A stretch of DNA of 64,000 nt from Lutraria lutraria. Taxonomy: Eukaryota; Mollusca; Bivalvia; Venerida; Mactridae. Under the pieces are notes generated by a model. That model had not been told where the DNA came from. It saw only the letters and a list, made by a program, of their open reading frames with translations, and searched no databases. How positions within the stretch are numbered: position 1 is the stretch's first letter; the number at the start of each line of letters is the position of its first letter. Positions 55,715 through 64,000 of the stretch are shown here, in pieces. The translations under genes were made by a program, and so were the position numbers. The stretch lies in NCBI GenBank assembly GCA_964023205.1, contig OZ026835.1:13288414-13352413 (forward strand), read 5' to 3'.

Positions 55715-57801
55715 TCAGATTACTTTCCAAAGATGGAAGATTTGTAATACTTCTTTACCTTGAAGGGCTCTTGGTATGGCGTATGTTATCCATAGTTTCT
55801 TTGCAACAAGAGATGAGAGTTCTCTTCTGGCATGTGGTCCTTGTCCTAACTGTGCGTAGATAGTTTGCCTAGCAGTTTTTAAACGGTCATCAATGTTGAC
55901 ATCATTCTTGGATGTTGTTATAATTCCTAGCTGTTTAATTCTGTCTGACTGATTCACTTCCTGATCATTTAGATATGCTGGTGTTTTCTGTTTAGATCTT
56001 GATGTAGTACTTCTGATTTTCTGGGTTGATAGTGACTTTGTCCTGTGTTGCACAGTACTGAACAATATTCAGCATTGCTTGTAAGTGTTCAGAAGTAGTC
56101 ACCAGGAGCGCTGTGTCATCTGCACATATAGGTGCCGCAACCGAGACCTCATCAACAATAGCTCCTACGCCACTTGATATTAGCCTGTCCAATGTACTGT
56201 TGTGGTATAGTTTGTATAGAGTTGTTGAGAGCTTAGTCCCTTGCTTAGCATTGTTTCAACATGAAGCTTTCAGATAAGGCATCATTCCTCTGATAAGTTG
56301 TTCATTTTTTTGTGTTAAAAATACCTTCCGATATTATAAAAACTGCATTGATAGATGAACTAGATTCGGTAAACCCTCTTTGTAGTGGATTCTGTTGTTT
56401 ATTGAAGATCTATTCGATCTTTCAGTATACTTTCAACTACCTTCATGATGGAATTGGTGACTACTCTGCCTCTACAGGAATCTTCTTTGATTTGCTCTTC
56501 TTGTGCACAGGTGTAAGAATACCTTCTTTTATATTTTCTGGGACGTTTAGGTCGTTGAAGATGTCGTTAACAATATTAGTTATTACAGGAACAATATCTG
56601 ATCCTCCATACAAGTTCTGCAGTTATGCCTTCTTGTTGTTAAGGTTCTGTATAGCACATTCGACTTCTATATTTGGGACTGGGTTGATAGGTTCACTTTT
56701 GGTGACTCTTTTTCCAGCATAATTTATTTTATGCAGCTCTATTATGTCAAGTTCTGTACTAGTGGTTCCTTTCGGAGTTGCAAGTACATGTACTTCAAAA
56801 TGAGATTTCCAGGTTGATCTCGACTGGGTCACTACATTCTTTATCTCCTTTAAGCAAGACTGAGGTCAGATCAGAGCACGAACTTCTTAGGCCAACTTGT
56901 GAAACATGTTCTAGTCGCTTGAAATAAGTAGCTTCCGTTATCTTATTTAGACGTATGTTCTTGTTTTGAATCTGCTCGTGCTTTTCTTTGTAGGCTAGGT
57001 TCCTTTTCTCCCGATTCATTTCAATTCTGATATTCTTATTTATTCTGCCGGAATTTTTCCATTGCAAATATAGTTGCTTAGATCTCTTACAACTTTCTAT
57101 AGTTCCCCTGCTTTATGGAGTGTAGCAGTCAGTCTTTCTATCTAGCCTACTACTCTACCTGTGTTTTTTATGAGCCTCCATTACTTCGATACTTCTTCTT
57201 TATATGCGTGTATGCCTCCTTTGTCCCATCTCGGCTTCGAGAAGACACGCTTTATCAACGGCTTTTGATTCTTTATCCACACTGTCAATTCCAGCTTTCA
57301 ATGTATAGGAGTATGGTCTGATGCATTGATTGGACTCTTGTTCAAAGTAAAATAGTCTAGTGTCAGGTTTGTTCTCTTGCTAGGTGTTAGGAAGTAGTAT
57401 ATTTGCGAAGTGTATTTTCCATTGTGGTGGAAGAATGAGTATTTCTTCATGCTGCATATGAGTAGGAACTGATCTTTAATGAATACTTGGAAGTACATGT
57501 CAATAGCATGGGTTCTGTGGATCGAGGCATTCATATCGCCCACAATCAGAATGTTTCGTGAGTGTTTGTAGGTTTGAATGATTTCTTCTAACTGGTCCAG
57601 AGCATCGAGATAGTCAGCATTGCCTTGTGTAATATTAGCTGGCATGTATGCATGAACTAGAAGTGTTGATTTATCTTCTGTTGCAATGCTGATGATATTG
57701 AACTTCACATTCTCTACATCTATTACTTCAATGTACGGCTCTAATTCTTCCTTGTATAAAATACCATGTTGACAGAAAAATGAGGCAAATGAATGAGGCA
57801 A
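55715..57801 (-). pseudogene. Broken non-LTR retrotransposon (endonuclease and reverse transcriptase)
   Basis: Reading right to left, the fragment 57801-57298 has an apurinic-type endonuclease: LLVHAYMPANI, NILIVGDMNA and a final SDHTPIH. Fragments at 57067-56795 and 56832-56623 carry the linker and the front of the reverse transcriptase (PVPNIEVECAIQNLNNKKA). The stretch 56192-55992 has ICADDTALL, equivalent to the catalytic YADD box with the Tyr changed to Cys, and 56065-55715 carries the thumb region. Stops and frameshifts separate them, so no full protein can be made. The layout is like CR1- and L1-type LINEs; the clade is not assigned. Confidence 0.8.
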
Positions 57802-60006
57802 ATTATTAATTCTACATACATGTATTAAAATTTCACAAAACGAAACTGGAGAACTTATTCTTTGACAAGCCTAAGCACACTTTAAGCCGTGACAAGGGCG
57901 GTTATTAGCTGTTCTCGATTCCGAATTTACCACACGTTTTGTCTCCCATATAACACAAAAACTCCAATATGATTTTTTAAGAGAACAAAGGAGAAAATGT
58001 AAATATAAGGATGTAATCGAATTTTTCGGGCGTTTATGCAGTATAAATGCTCAGGTGGGATTTTGTAATCAAAATTATATGAATCGTACTACTTCATATG
58101 TACAAAAGTCATGAACAATCACAGAGAGCTTTTGTGTCGGAATGAGCGACGTACAAGCATCACCTCATAATGGTACTTCTAATTACACGGAACTTGTCTT
58201 AATTTCTCGCACACAACCACGTACATGTATATCCTGTTCCATGATAATGTGAGCTAATGTAACGATGGTAACGTACTTATCACTTTTATTTGTATAAATT
58301 GTAAAGTTCATTTTTACAAAACAAATATCTTCCTAAGAATTGTCGACCCTTTACGTAAGTGATAAAGGCTTGAACGTGCGTAAGGCGTACGTTTTGTTTA
58401 AAATCCTCCTTATTTGGTCAAACTACCTTGCAAGGAAGTAACAGCAATCCCTAATTTACGAGCTCGTAAACACAATATACGTACACGTATAGAAACAAAA
58501 CAACATTGATATCACAGCATTATTATTTTTGTTGATTTCTACTCTCATCTACTCTCAAGTACGACATTGCACTCAATATATTAGTTATTTTCAATACAAA
58601 CGTTAAGCTCAAATCGGACAAAGCATACAAAACAAATTTGAAATAAAATGACACATTCTGATATTTTATTCACGAGAAGATAATGTACATTTTTATGAAT
58701 TTACATAGCTTTGAATATTCTGTTTTATTGGAAACAGACATAAGTTGAAATAGTTTCAATTAATAATGTGATTGGTCGTCGATAATGATAAGGCTCGTAT
58801 CTGGCAAAATCGTAATTAAATTTTGAACATTCAGGCAGGTAATGGCATCAGTCACCTATCTTATTGCAAACATCGTACTAGTATATTCTTAAATATAAAG
58901 GAGTCTTGACCAATTTCCTATTGCAATCAGCAAACGGCGATTTCTAGTTAAAAATGGTATGATTATAATATAAAAATTCTGATGGGGTTTTCATTTAATA
59001 TACATTTCCATACCAAATTGTGTTTTAAAAATTCTGTAAAAAGTGCCGCAAGTATGAGAAGAAGTTTCAACAAGTGAAAACAAATCTTTTAACCGAACAC
59101 TGCTAGTTTGAGCCATTTAGAATCTGTTAATAAAAGTCAATTAAGCCACAATTGATTAAAATACGTCTAATATTATATAACCAAAAATAAGCAAAACATT
59201 CAAATTCAAGGGCAGATAACTCAAAAACGAGATCAGTGACCCCCAATTTGTTTTGGCTTAAAATATTCTGTTATCACATGCTACGATCAGGCAAAGTTTT
59301 TAAAAAATCCATTGTTCAGTTTTCATTTTGCCTATATGTCTATAGGAAAAATGTAGCGACCTTTAGCAAGCGTCTGTAAAAACATACACAGATGGAGACA
59401 CTCTGTGACAAAAAATCATAGCTTATTGTCATGTTTGATACGTATGGTAACAATGTTTCTAGATTGGGCGTTATATAGATTGCAAAACATCCGAAAAATA
59501 ACCCAACTTTCAACCTAGATGGAGATTAAGAAGTCAACTGTTCATACGGGAATATCGTCGATATCAGTCTTAACAAATAGAATATGAATAATTGATACGT
59601 ATAATATAATTTTTGAGCGCACAAATTAGGTGTAAAGCTAAAATTCTAATAAAATGATTGTCAATTATCCAAAATATGGACCTCGAGTTATCACAAAAAT
59701 ATGTTTTGCGCATATGTAATTATAAGCATTTAAAACCATATTTGGTAACGTATAGTATCTTAGTACGATGGCAAGTAGTGGAGGTAGAAATATGTCAACT
59801 AGATTTTTGACGGTGTTTGTATGTTATTTTAGTATCAAGACAAACAAATAACCATGGTAGAAAGCGTATACATGTAGATAGAAATGATTGTGTAATTACT
59901 ATTAGTATTATGTAACTACGGAGAAGTAGAAGACGAATTTTACTTTATTCTTAAATATGGTAAATATCACGTTTTAAGAAAAAGATATATAAATACGTAC
60001 AAAAAG
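57802..60006. other. Sequence 3' of the neurotrophin gene, no gene seen
   Basis: AT-rich, without open frames of note and without obvious repeats. Part of it is probably the 3' UTR of the neurotrophin transcript. Confidence 0.4.
59944..59949 (-). terminator. Candidate poly(A) signal for the neurotrophin gene
   Basis: AATAAA on the minus strand about 60 bases after the stop codon. Another lies at 58665-58670. Which, if either, is used is unknown. Confidence 0.3.
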
Positions 60007-60771
60007 TCACTCCAAAAAGTCACTGATACTTTTCTGTCTAAAGCTAATTTTCTTTCCAATCAAACAGGCACAGCCTGTCCGAACCTTTATGTATAACCAG
60101 CCAATTTGTTTGTTTTTAATTACGCGCGCAAATGTATACCCATGTGTCGTCTGGCATGAAGATTTATACCTCGAATAGTCGATACCAGCACATTCGCACT
60201 GTTCAATGTTACAAAAACTCTCATAAAAAGTCTGAGTCACTGTGGATCCTTCAATTGAAACCAAGGGATAAACATCAACTATGTCCCCGAAGATATCTTC
60301 TGCTGTTCTTAAAACAGTGTGTGCCGTTTTTGTATGACATGATTGCCGTGTTGCGTACTTTGAAGACGAATTTTCACGCGTGTGCTGCCGTGATCGATGT
60401 CTTTTGTTTCTTCTTGTAGATTTACGAACATTTATCTGTTTAAATCTCTTCGATCGTTTTCTCGTTCCGGACCTCTTCTTGTTTTTTTCGTGTCTGACTT
60501 TTTCCTTCGGCTCGCAATCTTTCAGGATACCATCGCTGAACACTAAATCCGTTTTAAGGTTCCTGTTTTCCAAAGTGTTCATGTCTTTCTTGGTATTATA
60601 CCAATTATATGAAAGACCATAGTTCCTATATCCAAACTGTTGTTTTTGAACGTCTGTTGAAGAGGTAGGCGATGTTGTGTCAAAGCATTTTACCGTGATT
60701 GTGGCGTACGTTGTAAGGCATACTGTCACGAACAGTGTGACACTTCCTAAACTCTCTGTGGCACGTTTGAA
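60007..60771 (-). CDS. Neurotrophin (NGF/BDNF-like) precursor, main coding exon
   Basis: Neurotrophins are secreted dimeric growth factors that bind Trk and p75-type receptors. Numbering residues so that the Phe at the exon start is 4, residues 10-31 are a hydrophobic signal peptide core. A long basic pro-region follows, with processing sites RSKR (109-112) and RRNKR (123-127). The cystine-knot domain runs from Cys 148 to Cys 239. Cysteines 148, 190, 197, 209, 237 and 239 match NGF spacing (42, 7, 12, 28 and 2 here; about 43, 10, 12, 28 and 2 in NGF). Family phrases are present: FYESFC, CAGIDYSRY, SSCQTTH, GWLYIKVRTGCAC. Cys 195 is extra. The exon begins after TTTGTTTCAG. In the same frame just upstream there is a TAA and no ATG, so the start Met must be in an earlier exon, in phase 0. 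That exon was not found. TGA is at 60009-60007. Confidence 0.88.
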   Translation of the reverse strand, partial: FKRATESLGSVTLFVTVCLTTYATITVKCFDTTSPTSSTDVQKQQFGYRNYGLSYNWYNTKKDMNTLENRNLKTDLVFSDGILKDCEPKEKVRHEKNKKRSGTRKRSKRFKQINVRKSTRRNKRHRSRQHTRENSSSKYATRQSCHTKTAHTVLRTAEDIFGDIVDVYPLVSIEGSTVTQTFYESFCNIEQCECAGIDYSRYKSSCQTTHGYTFARVIKNKQIGWLYIKVRTGCACLIGKKISFRQKSISDFLE

Positions 60772-60780
60772 CTGAAACAA

Positions 60781-61960
60781 AGAATATTATACGAAATGGG
60801 ATTTTTTAAAATAAAATTGAAAAGCTGACGTACTGGGCGTTCAAGGCGTTCAACGTTAGAGAATTCGGTGAGAAACTACCATTTATATATCATAATTAGC
60901 TTAATTAAAATTCAACTAGATAAAGTTTCTGCTGTGTGCCGAAGCGCCATTTTTCTACATATCTTAATGCTTTCAAACATTTAGCAAATTAACACACAAA
61001 ACAGTTTTTAAATACATCAAATAGATGCACTCTTAATTTCGAAAATATTATGTTTAATATCGGATTTAAAGCCCCTTTAAATTATATCTTAATACATCTA
61101 AAATGCTTATATTTTCGTTAATCACAGGAAATCAAAATACATTTGTAATGTTAATTGACATACATGACTAAAGAATCCTCACTTTTGTGGTAATACCACA
61201 GTTTGTAAATAATTACCGCATTAACGAGATTATATAGATGGTTAAAGTAAAATGGAAAATCACACCATACCATTTGAAATACACGTATGTCAAAATATCG
61301 CGAAGTTTTAAACCTCTGATGAGATTTTATCGCATTTTATCGCGCATGCGTACTCGATTTGTCAAATTCAATTACGCAGTAATGCGTTGCGCCTTTGATA
61401 CACATCGGTCTCAGGCAACTCGTCGTGACGAAAAGTTCATATGATATTTTCTAGGAATTAAGGATTAATGTTACATCATTGTAAATGTCAAAGTAATTCG
61501 AAGATGTTATTTAAGCAAAAATAGGTCAACACTGAAAGGGGATACTCGTTGTTGACGTACGCATGTAGTTGTACCTGACGTAAGTAACTCGTATACAGTA
61601 TAGTAACTCTGCGGATAGCTCTTTAATTCAAACTTCTCACGGAATCAGCGTTAATGCAACGGTTAAAATGTGGTCGGAAATCGGACCGGAGAAACAAATA
61701 TTGTCGATATACATATATAGATATAAAATTATATGGTGAACTTGTAAAACAATTCCTATCATGATAATGAACACATAATCCAACAAATACAAAACTGTCC
61801 TGTACGCAAACGTTTATTATAGAACAGAAACTTTATTAAACGTGTACAATATGTACATCGTTCACACATATAACATATATACACCACATACAAAAATGGT
61901 CACACATACAGTTTAAACATACATGCAACAAGCAATTTCATTATTTATTGCTTAAGAGGA
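60781..61960. other. Upstream of the neurotrophin exon: intron or promoter, no exon assigned
   Basis: AT-rich with CpG-containing words between 61.2 and 61.7 kb (for example TATCGCGCATGCGTAC). Several ATG-plus-donor combinations occur but none gives a convincing first coding exon, so none is called. Confidence 0.35.
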
Positions 61961-61970
61961 TGATTTTGTT

Positions 61971-62800
61971 ATGCCCCCGTATCGATAGATCGGGGGCATA
62001 TTGTTTTTGGCCTCTCTGTTTGTCTGTTTGTACCAAACTTTAACCTTGCCTATAAAATCAAAATGCCTGCACCTACATCCATCAAACTTCATATGTAGGT
62101 TCCTCATGACAACCTCTACAGGACCTGTGGGTTTTCAGGTCAGTAGGTCAAAGGTCAAGGTCACAGGGTCATTGTGTTTAAAAAAACGACATTTTTTTAG
62201 GATACTACTCCTACATTTTTCATGGGATTTTGATGAAACTTTCACAGACTTGTTGTTACCAAGAACCCCCACACATATATTTCGGGTTTTGTTATTCGAT
62301 CATTTTTGACGGAATTATGGCCCTTTGTTTATTTTGTGTGATTGTAACAGCAAAATACTCTTGTTTCCTTGTTTTCTCAAAGGATTTTGATAAAACTTTC
62401 ATGGAACTATTGTTATCGAGATACCCAATGCATGTTTTAAAGGTTTTATGATTCGATAAATTTTGACGGAATTATGGCCCTTTGTTTATTTTGTGCATAT
62501 GTAATATATAGAGAAATACTCTCTGTTTGCAACTACTTCTGTATTTTTTCAAGGGATTTTTACCAAACTTTGATAGAACTATTGTCACCATGTTCACCAG
62601 CACATATTGTTTGGGTTTTGTGATTCGATCATTTTTAGCAGATTTACGGCCCTTTGTTTGCCTGTACCGAAATTTAACCTTGCCTATTAAATCAAAACGC
62701 TACCACCTGCAATCATCGAACTTCATATCTTGGTTCATCATGACAATCTCTACAGGACCTACAGGTGCGTTTTAAAAAAGGGCAACCGGAGGGGGCACGG
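61971..62800. repeat. Long interspersed repeat starting with an ATGCCCCCG palindrome, internal modules of about 160 bp
   Basis: Begins with the palindrome ATGCCCCCGTATCGATAGAT then CGGGGGCAT (61971-61999), and ends near GGAGGGGGCAC. Inside, three diverged modules each carry TTTTGATnAAACTTT, TATTCGATCATTTTTGACG and ATGGCCCTTTGTTT. Equivalent points are about 157 and 172 bases apart. CAAACTTTAACCTTGCCTAT occurs near the start and in similar form near the end. Same outer ends as the copies at 1869 and 33269. Small open frames here are repeat sequence. Confidence 0.65.
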
Positions 62801-62859
62801 TGTTTATAAAACACATCTTGTTATTTATCAGTTACTACTCATAAGAACAATTCTGTGGT

Positions 62860-64000
62860 TGAATGCAAGTTTACAAAATTTAAGAATAATTTCTTTTTTC
62901 TCTACGATTTAACAGTTCAATAAGTTTATGCATACAAGATCTAGCATAAAAATATTTATCAATGTATAATTTACGAATATGATTCAAACACGGACATTTA
63001 CATATAAAATGAAATTCATCACCAATATCATTTAAATCACAAAATACACATAATTATGCGTTCACTTCTAGGTAATCTATTTACACCATATCTAGCAGTT
63101 TGAACCATTAATGAATGTGCAGACACTCTTGTTTTACTAAAAAAAAAACTAATTCAAATGGTAATAAATCAAGGTACTCTTTATATTCAAATTTAACTTT
63201 AACGTGTTTATAAAGATCTAAAGATGTGCTCTGAGAAGTATCTAAATACCAACTTTGTAAGACACAACCAATTAACTGCTGTCTAAAAATAGGTAAAAAT
63301 GTTTTTCTCTAACGGACGTAGGATTATCAAAAATATAATTATAGCCACTATTGTACAACAGTTTTTTTACATTTGAAACCGAGTTATTTTTTCCATTAGT
63401 ACATTCGGCATGTGCCAAGTTATAAACAGTTTTGGTAATAATATTATCAGTTTTATTACTTTAAACCAAAATTTAAGTATTTTTACGTATCTCGAAATAT
63501 ATGAAGGATATCTCCCCAGTTCACCTTAAATTGCAACATTCGACGTAGACATTTTCACCGTTGAGAATTTTCTTGCAAAATTTTAAATGAATCCTTTCAA
63601 TTTCTTTTGACTTAGTAAACCCCAAGATTTCACTAGAATAACTGAGTACTGGTCCAACAAAAGAATAAAAAAAGCTTAAGTTGACAAAGAATGTTTGGTT
63701 TCATTTTATATTTCGTGCAGTGGCCTTATAAGATATTCATTGATTTCAATGCTTTACCGACTAAATGCTGTTGATTTAATAAAAATCTACCAGTATAATT
63801 GAAAACTGTTCCAAGATAGTTAAAGTCATTCATCACTTCTATACGTCTACCATTATATTCACATATCTCACTATTAAGAAGACCTCCACGCTTACGATAT
63901 ACCATGACTTTAGTTTTTTTATATTGACTTCCAGACTCCATAAGACTAGAGTTTACTTCTTCGGGAGTTTTTTTCTACAAACATAAGTAAAATAAGAATT
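62860..64000 (-). pseudogene. 3' part of a second non-LTR retrotransposon, leaves the window
   Basis: From 63941 on the minus strand the frame reads KTKVMVYRKRGGLLN, YNGRRIEVMNDFNYLGTVFN and LVGKALKSMN, a typical end of a LINE reverse transcriptase. After a frame break, WGDILHIFRDT-like and then, around 63130-62900, RVSAHSLMVQTARYG and CILCDLNDIGDEFHFICKCP can be read, the usual C-terminal Cys/His region. Frameshifts and stops make this copy inactive. The rest of the element should lie to the right of the window. Confidence 0.75.

Noticed and set aside
56312..56722. 136-residue plus-strand open frame
   Set aside because: It is antisense to the reverse transcriptase of the broken LINE, which explains it.
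60132..60622. Two plus-strand open frames of 80-95 residues
   Set aside because: They are antisense shadows of the neurotrophin exon.
62001..62775. Three open frames of 73-102 residues
   Set aside because: They translate the ATGCCCCC-bounded repeat and its modules; no protein family is recognised.

Overview
The window is nuclear DNA from an animal, most likely a bivalve or other mollusc. The evidence is long AT-rich introns with GT..AG boundaries, a neurotrophin-type gene of the lophotrochozoan kind, and many short interspersed repeats bounded by ATGCCCCC...GGGGGCAT or by CAGTnAAACC ends, which I recognise from bivalve genomes. The species cannot be fixed from the sequence alone. Three protein-coding genes account for almost all real coding sequence.

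(1) Positions 1-4525, minus strand: a seven-exon biliverdin reductase A-like gene. It covers 294 codons, and only the last few run off the left edge. (2) Positions 7942-51350, plus strand: a receptor-type tyrosine phosphatase of the R3 class (PTPRB/PTPRJ/Ptp10D type). I reconstructed 31 coding exons that join into one open frame of 1,765 codons plus stop: a signal peptide exon, thirteen fibronectin III-like domains, a juxtamembrane domain, one transmembrane helix, one catalytic domain with intact WPD, HCx5R and Q-loop motifs, and a short acidic tail. Three further small in-phase segments look like optional exons. (3) Positions 60007-60771, minus strand: the main coding exon of a neurotrophin (NGF/BDNF-like) precursor with signal peptide, basic pro-region, dibasic cleavage sites and the cystine-knot domain. 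Its first coding exon was not found.

Between genes 1 and 2 lie a decayed mariner transposase and a 25-bp minisatellite. Intron 1 of the phosphatase gene is 11.5 kb and holds foldback and MITE-like elements and a tRNA-derived SINE relic. Downstream of the phosphatase come a long AT-rich presumed 3' UTR with a 31-bp minisatellite, a 52-bp minisatellite, and a broken non-LTR retrotransposon (54.6-57.8 kb). The right end carries an ATGCCCCC-type element and the 3' part of a second non-LTR element that leaves the window.

The genes do not form an operon. Biliverdin reductase acts in cytosolic haem catabolism. The phosphatase is a cell-surface signalling enzyme and the neurotrophin a secreted ligand; their closeness is noted but no functional link is shown. 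The most interesting points are the neurotrophin itself, the phosphatase's possible alternative C-termini and microexons, an in-frame duplicated splice acceptor in the reductase gene, and inverted repeat pairs that flank blocks of phosphatase exons.
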